From Psoroptes ovis (Eukaryota > Arthropoda > Arachnida > Sarcoptiformes > Psoroptidae): DNA of 64,000 nucleotides. The notes beneath the pieces are model-generated. The model worked only from the letters and a program-made list of their open reading frames with translations, was not told the origin of the DNA and did not search any database. Made by a program: the position numbers and the translations under genes. The DNA lies in the NCBI GenBank assembly GCA_002943765.1, contig PQWQ01000003.1, forward strand, positions 992,001 to 1,056,000. Direction: 5' to 3'. Of the stretch, positions 1 to 13,220 are shown in pieces (positions within the stretch are counted from its first letter, which is position 1; each line of letters begins with the position of its first letter).

Positions 1-95
1 TATAAATAATCATTTATTTTATCAAAAATCCAACCGAATAAAAAAACAATTGTAAAAATTATTTCAAAAATCGATTAATTAATTTATTGATTGAT
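1..95 (+). other. 3'-end remnant of an upstream glycine-rich paralog
   Basis: The first about 95 bases resemble the 3'-flank of the gene ending at 2471 (about 2670-2765). Both have ATAATCATTTATTTT, then AATCC-ACCGAATAA, then a TTGTAAAAATT stretch and a TTGATTAATT-like block, in the same order. The direct reading is that another + strand member of the glycine-rich family ends just before the window and this is its 3' UTR or flank. No coding sequence of it is inside the window. Confidence 0.5.
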
Positions 96-1522
96 TGGTT
101 ATTCATTTGTTTGCTCTTTTCTATATTGATAATAATTGATGTGATGCAAAGAAACTCTTTGTGCTAGCGTGCAAAGACTATGAACGAAATGCCACGCGAA
201 CAGGGCTACTGATATTTCAACATACGATCTTTATTTCTGATTAAAATTATGACAATTAAAATAATGGATAATTCGATAAATAAAGAATTGATACTTACAA
301 GCTTTGGGGTATCAGAAATGACCATTGAAATGGTAACCCATACAGATTAATGAAAAAAAAACAAATAAATAAATGAATGAATAAAACAATGGTTGACTGG
401 ATGACTGCGAACAAAGCAATGAAAACCTATTGATTGATCAAGCTATTTGTATATAACCCCTTTTGTTCGATTCAACATTTGTATTGGCATTCGACCATGA
501 ATTTGCCATTGAGCTGGATGTTCATTTTCAACTCAAATATTCAAGATTAAATCAAGCCGTCGCTTGACAAATTGATGACAATTATTATTGATTATAATTA
601 CTTCATAATTCTTATTTCATTTTTCTACTATCAATGATTATTAATTCTGTTCTAGAATATTAAATAAATATCAAAATATAATTGTTCCTAAACCCTTTAC
701 AAAATTATGAAATGATTGATTTTAAGGACAAAATTTTTTTTAAAGCAATTTGTTTCAAAAACTGATGATGATAATATTTGTTATTGTTATCTTTTGTTTC
801 AATGATTATCGATTATTATCATATCGTTTATAATCCAAAGATTATGCGATAAGATTTAATCATTTTTGAATTGAAATAAAATTAAATCAAATTGAAATTA
901 TTAAAAAAAAAATAATAATAATTCTGACCTAAAATATTGGAGGTGTTGGCTATTTAGCCATTCAGTACATTTATTTATTTATTAATTTTTTCATAAATAA
1001 ATAAATGTGGAAGTGTAGGTCAGTGCTTGTGTGTTGATCAACTAAATTAATCAACTGCTTTAGTTTTTTTTTTCTTTAAATTTTTCCTCTAAATTTTTTT
1101 TTCTTCTTCTTTTCAATATGATTGAGTAACTCGTTGTCTTTTACAAATCTTGAATTTTGTATGGAATGAAATGAAATGAAATGTCAATTTAGGTACAAAA
1201 AAAAAGATAAACAACTTTCTATTTCTTTGATTTTCGTTGATTTTATATTTTATTCAATATTTTTTCTTTTATAATTTACTTAATATTTGTACAAATTATC
1301 AATTGATTATTGTAAATATAAATATTAAATAATAATAATAATAATAATAATCAACAAGAAAGAAAATATGATCGAATTTAAAAAATAAAATGAAATAATG
1401 ACCCGATGTTGTTGATGATTTTTTTTTGTGGATTAATATGAATGAATTGTCGTTGATGATCATGAAGAGTAAAAGCTATTGATTATTGAAAAATTTTCAC
1501 TTTTGAATTGAAAAATTTTTCA
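96..1522. other. Intergenic, no gene seen
   Basis: AT-rich DNA with poly-A/T tracts and a short TAA microsatellite near 1328-1351. No open frame with coding character. It separates the presumed upstream paralog from the gene starting at 1654. No CACGTG like the one upstream of the minus-strand paralogs was seen here. Confidence 0.6.
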
Positions 1523-1530
1523 TATATAAA
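1523..1530 (+). promoter_or_regulatory. TATA box of glycine-rich gene A
   Basis: TATATAAA about 125 bp before the ATG at 1654, an ordinary distance for a short 5' UTR. All sister genes have a TATA-like box at a similar place. Confidence 0.6.
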
Positions 1531-1653
1531 TCCATGGTCAATCGATAGATTGATCATCAAAATCAAATCATCATCCAAACAAAACAACTTAGAAAAATTA
1601 TTTCAATTTAATTTTATTTGTTTGCTCAACGACACATAACCAAATAATTCAAA

Positions 1654-2471
1654 ATGTTGAAAGTATGTTGAAAAAAAATATTGACTTTGCGTGATCTGTA
1701 TCAATTTTTTAATTCAACAATATTTATTCATTTAAAATCATCTTTTAGTTCGTCGTTTTCGCTGCTTTGACAACCATGGCCTACGCTAGCGGTTATGGTG
1801 GAGGTGCTGCTATGGGTGGCGGTTATGGTGGTGGTGCCAGTATGGGTGGTGGTTACAGTGGTGGTTATGGCGGTGGTCCAGTCAGCTTGGCCGTCAAATC
1901 AAGCCATGATGTTAAATACAATGAAGTTCCATCAAAATCTTACTTCCAACCAGTAAATGTTGAAAGTATGTAACTGATAATTACAAAGAGGTATGAAATT
2001 TATTTAATTAATTTTTTTATCACGACAAAATTAGTCGGTGCCCAAGCCATTCCAGTCTACATGATCTTCCGATCAAAATCATCAACATTGAACATTAAAC
2101 AACAACACGAAGATGCTGCTGGCTCAAACCAAGAATCAAAATCAGAAGATGAACCACATATCTTGAAACACACTGTTCGTAAACCAATCCTCCAAGAAGT
2201 ACGTGAAGTCATCACTCCAATGCGACGAATCACCCAAAACATCGAACCAGTTCAAGAAGAAATCCAAACTTTGATTTCTCGTGATGCTGGTGGTTTCGGT
2301 GCTGGTGCTGGTATGGGCGGTGGTGCCGGTATGGGTGGTGGTGCTGGTATGGGCGGCGGTGCCGGTATGGGTGGTGGTGCTGGTGGTTACGGTGGTGGTG
2401 CTGCTGCTGCAAAAGCCAGTATGGGTGGCGGTTACGGTATGGGTGGTGGTGCTAGCGCTGGTAGATATTAA
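1654..2471 (+). CDS. Secreted glycine-rich cuticle-like protein A
   Basis: Three coding exons, 1654-1662, 1749-1965 and 2035-2471, give 220 aa (phases agree; donors GTATGT). Exon 1 encodes only Met-Leu-Lys. The joined N-terminus MLKFVVFAALTTMAYA is a signal peptide. Then come GGGYGGGAxMGGG repeats, a block with LAVKSSHDVKYNEVPS, a block PVYMIFRSKSSTLNIKQQH, the conserved SEDEPHILKHTVRKP/QEVREVITPMRR/PVQEEIQTLIS region, and a C-terminal AGMGGG repeat. The last two exons of the minus-strand relatives are fused here. A structural cuticle or extracellular-matrix role is inferred from secretion, Gly/Tyr composition and clustering. It is the most diverged member of the cluster. Confidence 0.85.
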
Positions 2472-4209
2472 ATCCATTAAATTATTATTATTATTGTTTG
2501 AATCTAAATTAGATTCAAATCAATCCACCTCAAATTATTTATTCATTATTTAATTTGTTTCATGAAAAAACCCAATGAAACAAAAAAAACAACAAATGTG
2601 ATGTTCATTATCATCATTATTTCCATACAAATTATTATTATTAATTCATTGCCATAATCATTCCTTATTAATTATAGATAATCATTTATTTTTTTTTTTT
2701 TCTTAAATCCTACCGAATAACGAATAAAACATTTGTAAAAATTTAATCGAAAATTGATTAATTCTTAGTTTATTTTTTCGTTTTCCAATTTCAATAATGA
2801 TCCGATTTTTCTAAACTTTTTGTATTCAAATTAATGCAAATATATCTTTCAATATAATCCCTGATCGATATCTTTGAAAATAATCTATTAAAATTGAATC
2901 ATTCGGTTGAAGTTTTTGTTGAAAATTTTAAAATTTTCCAATTCAAAAATCCAATCGATTTGAATGTGAATCACCAGATGGCAAAATATATTCGACTAAT
3001 TTTTAAAAATCATAAAATTTCGTAAATCAACATCAATCCGTTATTACAACTAGACTAATCATGGAAAAATTATTATTTGCTTGACAGTAACAGTATTCGA
3101 TTAGCAACTGTGAAAAATGAAAATAATCTTTGTTCATAGTTTTTGAAACGATTACAACATTTTAATCAAAATTTATCATAATAATAATCATAATTAATAA
3201 TAAATCAATTGAATTAATCATTTTTTTTTCTTCGATTTTTTTTAACAAATAAACAAATTGCAAGATGTTTGTTTGTTTGTTTTTACTTTGTTAATTTGTT
3301 TGATTTTGAGATTTTTAAAAATTTTGATTTTCAAAAATTAAATTTGAAAACTTAATGAACAATATTCATTCGAAAAAATATACTGATCATATTTTCAATC
3401 ATCATAATGAAATTTACACACTCGTTTTGTTTTCTTAGTGCATGTTTTTACAGTTATTATTGTCCATTTTCGTAATCATTAATGATATATCATGATCATC
3501 TTTTTTTTTCTTAATTTAATCAAAGATGATATTTTGATAATATTTTAAAATTTGGAAATCATTTCATTGAATATCGACTGTATTAATTTGCTTTGCTCAA
3601 TCGAAAAAAATTAACTAAGATATTTATATTTCCATTTGATTCAGTTTTTTTCTTACTAAGATGATTTGTTCCTTTAAAAATTTTCTGATTAAAAAACATA
3701 TGTTGAGATTATTAGTATTTCAACATATTCAAAATAAATTTTCAAACTCATTTATTATATGAATTATTAATTGAAAAATAATGAAATTCGAAGTCAATGG
3801 TCAATCAATACTAAACGATTGGACAAATTACAAATTACAAAAATTGTCAAAGTTATTCATTTATTGATTCAAATTTTTATTATTTTGACATTTTAGTTAT
3901 TCAAGAAAAAAATGTTTGATTACAATAATACTTTTATCATTAGTAATGATTATTTGTGGCAAATAAATGTGAATGATTTTGTAAGAAAATAATGAAAAAA
4001 TAAATAATTTTAACAAGGATGATCACGATAAAAAAAATCAAAAAAGTAAAAAATAAAAAATTATAAGAAAAAAATAAGAAAAATCATTCGATAGGATTAA
4101 TCAATGAGAGTTTCGATTTAGTTATTATTCACATCTATTCATATTGATTACTAAGGTAGCATTACAAAGATCAATTAATCCAAAGAAAAAGAAAAAACAA
4201 TCGTCCTTT
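2472..4209. other. Intergenic, convergent 3' flanks
   Basis: Lies between the stops of gene A (+) and gene B (-). An AATAAA-like signal near 2714-2728 (ACGAATAAAAC) could end gene A. The rest is AT-rich with no coding sequence seen. Confidence 0.6.
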
Positions 4210-4921
4210 TTAGTAATAATCATCATGACCGCCGTAACCTTCATCGTAACCACCATAACCACCATAGCCATGGCCGTAACCACCATCTTTGGCGACCAAA
4301 GTTTCGATTGATTCTTCGACCGGTTTGATATGTTGACGGATTTTTCGATATGGAGCAATGACTTCATGAATTTCTTGGTATACTGGTTTTTTGACATAGT
4401 GTTTCAAGACATGTGGACCATCTGAGTGATAGGAATTGGGAAAATGATTGATTTATATTAAATCGATCTAATGAAATTATTAATAGCATACCTTCTGAGT
4501 ATGATTTTTGGTAGCTGCCACCTTGACCTTCGTGATATTGATTGACATACAAGTGTGAAGATCTTGATTTCATGTTCATGTAGACTGGTACACCAGTGCC
4601 ATCAACTAATTATGGAAAAATCAAATTTTCAATTTTAAATTTTCTTTAATTAAGTTAATCGAGTAAAGAGCCCTACCATCAACATAGACTGGTTTCACAT
4701 ATCGATATGATGGAGCTTTGTAAGCATGAATATTGTGATGTGATCGAACAGCTAATCCAATGCTACCATAACCACCGCCACCGTAACCTTTGTAAGCTGA
4801 AACCAAGGCAATGCAGAGAGCAAGGACTAAAAGCTTTATTTGATTGATTAGGGTTAGAAAAAAAAATTAATCCAAATTAACAATCATCAATTATCAATAC
4901 AGCGAACATACTTTGAACATT
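4210..4921 (-). CDS. Secreted glycine-rich cuticle-like protein B
   Basis: Four coding exons on the minus strand, 4913-4921, 4677-4833, 4492-4605 and 4210-4421, give 163 aa, the shortest member. The first exon is ATG TTC AAA only, then GTATGT. Joined signal peptide: MFKLLVLALCIALVSAYKG. The family blocks follow: GSIGLAVRSHHNIHAYKAPS, PVYMNMKSRSSHLYVNQYH with the GQGGSYQKSYSE exon end, and DGPHVLKHYVKKPVYQEIHE/APYRKIRQHIKPVEESIETLVA, ending in GYGGYGGYDEGYGGHDDYY. The tail is acidic and His-rich rather than pure GGGMGGG, so B is older or diverged relative to C-F. Cuticle function is inference from composition. Confidence 0.85.
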
Positions 4922-5059
4922 TTGGAAAAAATTATCAATAATTTTCAAGATTTGAGGATCAATCAAGTATTGATGAAAAAAGCTTGAAATGTTTTATTCG
5001 ATTTGGTTTCGTTCAGATTTAAATTTATTGATGATTTCATTGAATCGAAATGATCACGA

Positions 5060-5300
5060 TATTTATACTCAGAAAAAAAACTGAATAAAAAAAATTCGCA
5101 AAACAATTATGAAATCTTCATTTATTTATTTTCCATTGATAATTGAAAAACATAAATAAGTCAGTATCACTATCTGTTATCAGTATCTTTGTCTCTATCG
5201 TATAATATATTTAGATTCATTTATTCAGCGAATAAAGATGAAAAAATGAAAAACAAAATTATATCATTCGGTGCATAACGAAACACACGTGCCACACGTG
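5060..5300 (-). promoter_or_regulatory. Promoter of gene B: TATA plus two CACGTG
   Basis: On the minus strand TATAAATA (5060-5067) lies about 140 bp upstream of the ATG. Two close CACGTG palindromes (5286-5291 and 5295-5300) lie about 220 bp further upstream, and another is at 5665-5670. The same hexamer recurs upstream of the sister genes at a similar distance. Confidence 0.5.
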
Positions 5301-7416
5301 TAACACTGCGAATTTTCCATTATAATGAAGCGAAGAAAAAAGATATTTATAAATAAATGAATGAATAATTTCTCTTGGAATATTTATTTATTTTCATTTA
5401 TTTCCAAACAAAAATAATTAAAACACAGATTTTATTACATAAATTTGAAATTTGATTTTGATTTCATTATTTTTTGTGTTTTTTTTTTTTTTTTGCAATC
5501 GGAGAGTTTTCCAAAACACACATTGGCCACGCAATGACAGATCTTGCAGATGCAAATAATGAAAATAGATCAATATATTGATGAAATGGAAAAATACCAT
5601 CGATAATTTATCAATAATTGTTGTTTCACTTTGTTGTTTAAGGAATGACTCAAAATATATCAAACACGTGTAATGAAAATGAGAAAATACGTGTAATTAA
5701 AAGAAAACAACGATTTCATCAATCGATATAGGCCTATCGTATTAATAGTATGTAATATTCGATTACATATTGTTGGGGTTAACATAAAAACACAGAAAAA
5801 AATGTAATAATTTGCGCGTTAATTGTAATTTGTAATAATGGAATTTAATATACATAAATATTTTGGAGCGAAAAAAATAAAATAGTCAAAGATTATAAAT
5901 AGATTATAATGATAATAATGATAATGGATTTTTGCTGAATAAAATTATGAAAATTTCAGCAAAATTGCATTAGATTTTTAATTTATTTCAATATTATTAT
6001 TATTATTATTATTATCTTTTCTAAATTATTTCATTATAACCTATTTTGATAATATAATGATAATCAAACAAGGATCAATGTCAAATTATTATTATTATTA
6101 TTATTTTTTTGCTTTATCTTGACTTTGTTTTTTTTTAAAACTTATTTGATTAATTTTCTGATTACATAATAATTATTGATTTCGTTGATTAAAGATTGGA
6201 GATTTCAATTTATTTTTGGAAATTTTGGGATTTTTTAAATCTCCAATTCAGGCTTTCAAAGATTTCATACAGGTGTTTCAATGTGAAAATGGAATTCAGG
6301 TCCCTAATTAAGACTAATTAATTCGGTTGGTTAATTGACAAATTAATCGGCAAATTAATTGACACTGATTAATTAAATATTCATGAAATGTAAGCATCTA
6401 CCCTACAAGTACTAGATTGTATCTGTTAATTTATGCAAATGAAAATTGGTCATTTTCTGGCATTTAAATGTTTGAAAGCGTGAAATTTCGTTGAAAAACA
6501 CAGTGAAACACTAATTCAAAACTAGATTCACCTCAAAAAAAAAAAAAATTCATAGATAAGTAAACATCAGTGGTTTAAATATGGAATGTATGTTGCGCAT
6601 TATGTGTGCTAAGTAAACCGAGATGAACAAGAGATGTACAACATGATACTGATTATAAACAAACATTTAGATTATTAAATTTTTATTCAATTTAACTGTT
6701 TTTTTTTGAAATGAATATTTTATCAAATAAATGAATGAATGATACCATATAATTTACATCATCATCATCATCTTCATTTAGTTAAGTGACGAAAATATTT
6801 AAAAATTCGAGAAAAAAATCTTAGCGTTCATAAACATGAAATGAAAATAAGGATCATAATTACATAATAATCATTGATTAAGACTTATGCTACATTGATT
6901 ATATCGAGGAAAGGATTTTATCTTGGAAAGAAATTCAATTTAATCGAAGAAAAAATTTAATTTTATTGAAATTCATTTAATTAAATTGAATTTGAATTTA
7001 TCTTTCGATGAAATTTTCTTATTTTTTCAAAATTTATAATTTATAATGATCACTTTACTTCTTCGATTTATGATATATGATATCCAAATACTTGACTTAA
7101 AATGTGAATTATTGAATTTTTTTCAAATTTTTCAAGATTAATTTTCAAAATCAATTAATATCAATTACTTGAATCATTTTTATTGAATTTTCTTTCAGTT
7201 CTTTTAATGATTTTTCACATATTATATTATAATTAATAATAAAATTATTTATAAATAATAATTAAAACTGTTAAATAAATAAATAAGGTCATTTTCTTGA
7301 CTTTCTTAATGATAAATATTATTTTTTCTGAGATTTATGCGTGCACTAGATAGGCAATCATTTGGTTATAATCGGTGATATTTTTTTGGCTTATATTGCA
7401 AGGTGTGAAATCATTT
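5301..7416. other. Intergenic between genes B and C
   Basis: AT-rich, with TTA/ATT microsatellites (around 5993-6017 and 6086-6105). No gene or transposon was recognised. The part close to 7300 starts the repeated flank shared by genes C-F. Confidence 0.6.
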
Positions 7417-8177
7417 TTAATAGCTACCACCACCGTAACCGCCACCCATACCACCACCATAACCACCGCCCATGCCACCACCATAACCGCCACCCATTCC
7501 ACCACCGTAACCAGAGTCTCGGGCAACCAATGTTTCGATCGATTCTTCGACTGGTTTGATTTCTTGACGGATTTTGCGGTATGGTTGAATGACTTCGTTG
7601 ATTTCTTGGTAGACTGGTTTTTTGACTGAGTGTTTCAAAACGTGGGCACCATCTGAGATTCCGATGAAAAATATTTGATTAATATCATGATCAAATTTAC
7701 CAAGTTTGATAAATGCGTACCTTCTGAGTATGATTCTTGGAAGCTACCGCCTTGGCCTTCGTGTTGTTGTTTAACATATAATTGTGATGATTTTGATTGC
7801 ATGTTCATGTAGATTGGAACTGAGCTTGAACCAACTAATTATTTTTAGAGAAAGAAATTAAATGAAAGAAATCATTGAGAGAATAATATCGAATATTACC
7901 GTTGACATGGACTGGTTTGATATAACGTGATGATGGAACATCGTATGATTTAATGTTATGGTTTGATCGGACAGCTAATGGAATTGAACCGCCATATCCG
8001 CCGCCACCACCACCCATACCATAACCGCCACCACCACCCATACCGTAACCACCACCGTAAGCTGTAGCAACAGCAACACAAGCAGCAAGAACGAAAAGCT
8101 GTTTAAATTCACAACCAGAAAAAACCAATTAATTAATTACACTCAGATTGTAGGCCAAAAAAACATACTTTGAACAT
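7417..8177 (-). CDS. Secreted glycine-rich cuticle-like protein C
   Basis: Exons 8169-8177, 7900-8098, 7721-7834 and 7417-7652 join to 185 aa with consistent phases. Signal peptide MFKLFVLAACVAVATA. A YGMGGGGGGYGG low-complexity stretch precedes the conserved block SIPLAVRSNHNIKSYDVPSS. Exon 3 encodes SSSVPIYMNMQSKSSQLYVK and QQHEGQGGSFQESYSE. Exon 4 encodes DGAHVLKHSVKKPVYQEINE, PYRKIRQEIKPVEESIETLV and a YGGGMGGG repeat. The long His-rich open frames on the opposite strand here are shadows of the Gly codons. Probable cuticle or matrix protein (inferred). Almost identical to D and E. Confidence 0.9.
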
Positions 8178-8315
8178 TTTGAAGAAATGAATTTGTTGAA
8201 AATTGAAAAATTCAAAAAAGCAGAAAGTTAAAATTGAATTTATTTTTCAAATTTTTGATTTGAATTGAATTGTTTGATTGTTGTTTGATGATTTTATTCA
8301 ATCGAATCGAGGCGA

Positions 8316-8640
8316 TATTTATAGTCGCAAAATGATCGAAAAAATTCTTGAAAATGGATAAAAATAATTTTTGTTATCATAATTGAAAAGATAAAGAACA
8401 TTTCCTACAACAAAAATAATGATAACATTTTTAGATACATATTAAGTAATAAGAACAAACTGTATATGAAAATATATCAACTAATATTCATTAATTCATT
8501 CGATATAATTTCGAATTATATCATTTCTCTCTTTTCTTTTGTTTTTTTCTACTATTTTTATCATTTTTATTTTTATATAAAAAAGATAATTATAATTATA
8601 TCAATGATTTTGAAAAAAGCAATGGTCATTGTAACACGTG
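8316..8640 (-). promoter_or_regulatory. Promoter of gene C: TATA and CACGTG
   Basis: TATAAATA on the minus strand (8316-8323) inside the conserved GCGACTATAAATATCGCC context, about 140 bp from the ATG. CACGTG at 8635-8640, followed by a short CA-rich tract. Both are repeated in genes D, E and F at nearly the same distance. Confidence 0.6.
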
Positions 8641-10333
8641 CTCAAGATTACATACATACACACACACATTTTTGATTAAAAATACCTTTCATGTTTATTG
8701 AAAATTATTCAATATTATCAAAAATGTTAATGACAAAATCATGATATTATACTTAATAAAATAAAATATTACAAATATCTAAATGTTCATTCGATAATAA
8801 ATTGACTTATTTATTTATTTGGAAAATTATTATAAAAATTTCATAGTAACTTTTAGCATCATCATCATCTAAATTCATTTAATACAATGACAATGATGCT
8901 GATGATGATGCCACTAATTGACAACGGCATTGATTCTTGTAATCCTTCTCATATTTACTCACCACTATTTTTTATCTCAAAATGACACTTTTAATTATTA
9001 TCATAATTATCATCGTTATAATTATTATATAATTAAATTTAATGCGAAAATTCAATTAAAAAAAATTTGATTAATTAAGTTCATTTTATTTAATTAAATG
9101 AAAAAAAACCATTCCATAATAGTTGATCGGAAACAAAATTGAAAAAAATTTCGATTATATGATTTCACAATACATTCAATTAAATGAATTTGATATTTTG
9201 AAATATATTTGAATTTTTTCGCAAATTCGTATGATCGAATTGAAAGATAATTGGTCAAAAATGTGCGTGGAAATTCAGAGTTGGCATTTAATAGATTAGG
9301 ATTTTCCCTTCCATTTATTTAAGGAGTTTTTTTGGATGTATTTATCGATAATTGATCGTTATAGAATGATGACTTTTTTCTTAAAACAAATTCATAGATC
9401 AATTAATTCATTTCCATTTAGTGAAAGTGTTAAATGAAAGCATACTCATTGCTTTCAACACTTGATAAATACTGCTAAATTGGAAATAAAAATCAAGTTC
9501 AACTGTTATTAGTACTTGAACGATTAATCCATGATTATTGAAACAATAAAAAAGAAAAAAAATTACTTTTCAATTAATCATCATTCAGGATTGAAGATGG
9601 CTAAAACAATAGATTAAAGACATTTTAAATCTTGAATGTGATTTTCCTCAATTTTTTTCCACATTATTTCATTTTTTATCATGAAATTGTCGTGAAAGCG
9701 AATCGAAAAATCATGAAGATTGAATCATCTTCAAAATTGTGAATATTACAAAAATTTTTCAACTCCATTGATTACTTGAAAAATGAATCAATCGAACTTA
9801 TTGATTAAAATGCTATGAAAATCAAAGGCAAAAAACATTTTCTAATTTCAAAGAAACAAAAATTACAAAATTATCCATACATTTAATTCAAGTTCATTCA
9901 TTCATTTTTGTTTTAATGAGGAAAGGATTGATGATATTTGATTGGTGATGAAGCATATTTGCGATAAGTCATGTTTTTCTTTTCATTTTTTCAGTCATAG
10001 ACGATGTTTTCAGAAAAAAATCGAATAAACATTTGAATTTTTTTTTAATTATTTAAACAGTTTTTCATTTATTTATTCATTGAATATATTCAATCATGTA
10101 AAATTAGATTGAATTTTTTTTTCATTATGTATTGATTTTACATTAATAAATACGGTAAATAAATAATAATAATTTACAGAAAAATATCATTCGTATGATG
10201 AAAATAAATAATTGATCATATTTCATGATTGTTTGTTGAGATATTTTTTTGAAAAATCACGTTGTGAATATTTGAAAATCATTCCTGATATTTTTTTCGG
10301 ATTTTTTGAAAATATTTGATCAATTTATCATTT
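8641..10333. other. Repeat-unit intergenic DNA, C to D
   Basis: AT-rich spacer of the tandem unit. A CA-dinucleotide tract follows the E-box. No coding sequence was seen; its similarity to the next spacers is by descent from the duplication. Confidence 0.7.
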
Positions 10334-11068
10334 TTAATAACCACCACCGTAACCGCCACCCATACCACCACCATAACCACCGCCCATGCCACCACCATAA
10401 CCGCCACCCATTCCACCACCGTAACCAGAGTCTCGGGCAATCAATGTTTCGATTGATTCTTCGACTGGTTTAATTTCTTGACGGATTTTTCTGTATGGTT
10501 GAATGACTTCATTGATTTCTTGGTAGACTGGTTTTTTGACTGAGTGTTTCAAAACGTGGGCACCATCTGCGATTAAGATTGATTAAGATATTTGATTAAT
10601 ATAATGATTGAATTGATCTAGTTTGATAGTAGCTTACCTTCTGAGTATGATTCTTGGTAGCTACCACCTTGGCCTTCGTGTTGCTGTTTAACATATAATT
10701 GTGATGATTTTGATTGCATGTTCATGTAGATTGGAACTGAGCTTGAACCAACTGATTATTTTTAGAAGAAGAAATTAAAAATATCATTCAGAGAATAATC
10801 TCAAATATTACCGTTGACATGGACTGGTTTGATGTAACGTGAAGATGGAACATCGTATGATTTAATGTTATGGTTTGATCGGACAGCTAATGGAATTGAA
10901 CCGCCATAACCGCCGCCACCACCACCCATACCGTAACCACCACCATAAGCTGTAGCAACAGCAACACAAGCAGCAAGAACGAAAAGCTGTTTAAATTCAC
11001 CACCAGTAAAAAAACCAATTTATTAATTACACTTTCAGATTGTAGGCCAAAAAACATACTTTGAACAT
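10334..11068 (-). CDS. Secreted glycine-rich cuticle-like protein D
   Basis: Exons 11060-11068, 10812-10986, 10638-10751 and 10334-10566 give 176 aa. Same signal peptide as C (MFKLFVLAACVAVATA) and the same conserved blocks; it differs mainly in a shorter Gly stretch in exon 2 (175 against 199 nt) and one codon less in exon 4. All length differences between copies are multiples of three, so the frames stay intact. The exon 4 repeat is YGGGMGGG units ending GGGY. Cuticle-like role inferred. Confidence 0.9.
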
Positions 11069-11201
11069 TTTGAAGAAATGAATTTGTTGAAAATTGAAAA
11101 TTTCACAAAAGCAGAAAGTTAAAATTGAATTTATTTCTCAAATTTTTTATTTGAATTTTTTGATTGTTGTTTGATGATTTTATTCGATCGAATTGAGGCG
11201 A

Positions 11202-11523
11202 TATTTATAGTCGCGAAATGATCGAAAAAATTCTTGAAAATGGATAAAAATAATTTTTGTTATCATAATTGAAAAGATAAAATACGTTTCCTACAACAAA
11301 AAATAATGATAACATTTTTAGATACATATTAAGTAATAAGAACAAACTGTATATGAAAATATATCAACTAATATTCATTAATTCATTCGATATCGTTTCA
11401 AATTATATCATTTCTCTCTTTTCTTTTGTTTTTTTACTATTCTTTAATTTTTATTTTAATATAAAAAAGATAATTATAATTATATCAATGATTTTGAAAA
11501 AGCAATGGACATTGTAACACGTG
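11202..11523 (-). promoter_or_regulatory. Promoter of gene D: TATA and CACGTG
   Basis: TATAAATA (11202-11209, minus strand) and CACGTG (11518-11523), 309 bp apart. The layout matches C and E. Confidence 0.6.
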
Positions 11524-13220
11524 CTCAAGATTACACACATACACACACACACACGTTTGATTAAAAATACCTTTCATGTTTATTGAAAATTATTCAATAT
11601 TATCAAAAATGATAATGACAAAATCATGATATTATACTTAATAAAATAAAATATTACAAATATCTAAATGTTCATTTGATGATAAATTGACTTATTCATT
11701 TATTTGTAAAATTATTTTAAAAATTTCATAGTAATTTTTAGCATCATCATCATTCAAATTCATTTAATACAATGACAATGATGCTGATGATGGTGCCACT
11801 AATTGACAACGGCATTGATTCTTATAATCCTTCTCATATTTACTCACCACTATTTTTTTATCTCAAAATGACACTTTTAATTATTATCATAATTATCATG
11901 CTTTTAATTATTATATAATCAAATTTAATGCGAAAATTCAATTTAAAAAAATTTGATTGATTAAGTTCATTCTATTTAATTAAATGAAAAAAATCCATTC
12001 CATAAAAGTTGATCGGAAACAAAATGATAATAAAATTTCGATTATATGATTTCACAATACATTCAATTAAATGAATTTGATATTTTGAAATATTTTTGAA
12101 TTTTTTCGCAAATTCGTATGATCGAATCGTAATTGGTCAAATATGTACGTGGAAATTAAGAGTTGGCATTTACTAGATTAGGATTTTCCCTTCCATTTAT
12201 TTAGGCAGTTTTTTGGATGCATTTATCGATAATTGATCATTTTAGAATGACTTAATGATGACTTTTTTCTTAAAACAAATTCATAGATCAATTAATTCAT
12301 TTCTATTTAGTGAAAGTGTTAAATGAAAGCATACTCATTGGTGATAATCCAATGATTTAGTGTTTTAATAGCTTTTCAGCACTCGATTAATATTGATAAA
12401 TTGGAGATGAAAGTGGAAAATAAAAATCAAGTTCAATTGTTATTAGTACTTGAACGATTAATTCATGATGATTGAAACAATAAAAAAATAATGCTTTTCA
12501 ATCAGTCATCATTAAGGATTGAAGATGGCTAAAACAATATTAAAGACATTTCAGGCCTAGAGTTTTCTTCAACTTGTTTCACATTTTTCCATTTTTTATC
12601 ATGAAATTGTCGTGAAATCGCAAAAATTGGACAATCTTCAAAATTATGAATATTCCAAAAATTTTTCAACTCCATCGATTACTTGAAAAATGAATTAATC
12701 AAACTTATTGACTAAAAAGCAATGAAGATCGAAGAAGAAAACATTTTCTAATTTTTAAGAAACAAAAATTACAAAATCATCCATACATTTAATTCAAGTT
12801 CATTCATTCATTTTTGTTTTAATGAGGAAAGGATTGATGATATTCGATTGGTGATGTGGCAAATTAGCGATTAGTCATGTTTTTTTCATCATAAAAGATG
12901 TTTCTTTTCCCAAAATAAAATCGAGAAAACATTTGAAATTTTTCTTCATTATTTAAAAATTTTTCATTTATTCATTGAATATATTCAATCATGTTTAATT
13001 TTTCTCAAATAATAGATGGGTTTCACATTAATAAATATGTTAAATAAATAATAATAATAATTTACAGAAAATTATCATTCGTAAGATGAAAATAAATAAT
13101 TGATCATTTTTCATGATTGTTTGTTGAGATATTTGTTTGAAAAATCACGGTGTGAATATTTGAAAATCATTCCTGATATTTTTTCGGGTTTTTTGAAAAT
13201 ATTTGATCAATTTATCATTT
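11524..13220. other. Repeat-unit intergenic DNA, D to E
   Basis: Direct copy of the C-D spacer with small indels. Contains a CA tract at about 11537-11553 and no recognisable gene. Confidence 0.7.

Noticed and set aside
2142..2477. Long minus-strand frames rich in His/Thr opposite the glycine repeats (also 7362-7629, 13100-13336, 15998-16285, 19005-19241 on +)
   Set aside because: They are antisense shadows of Gly/Tyr/Met repeat codons; they have no signal, splice or domain logic and disappear in the diverged copies.
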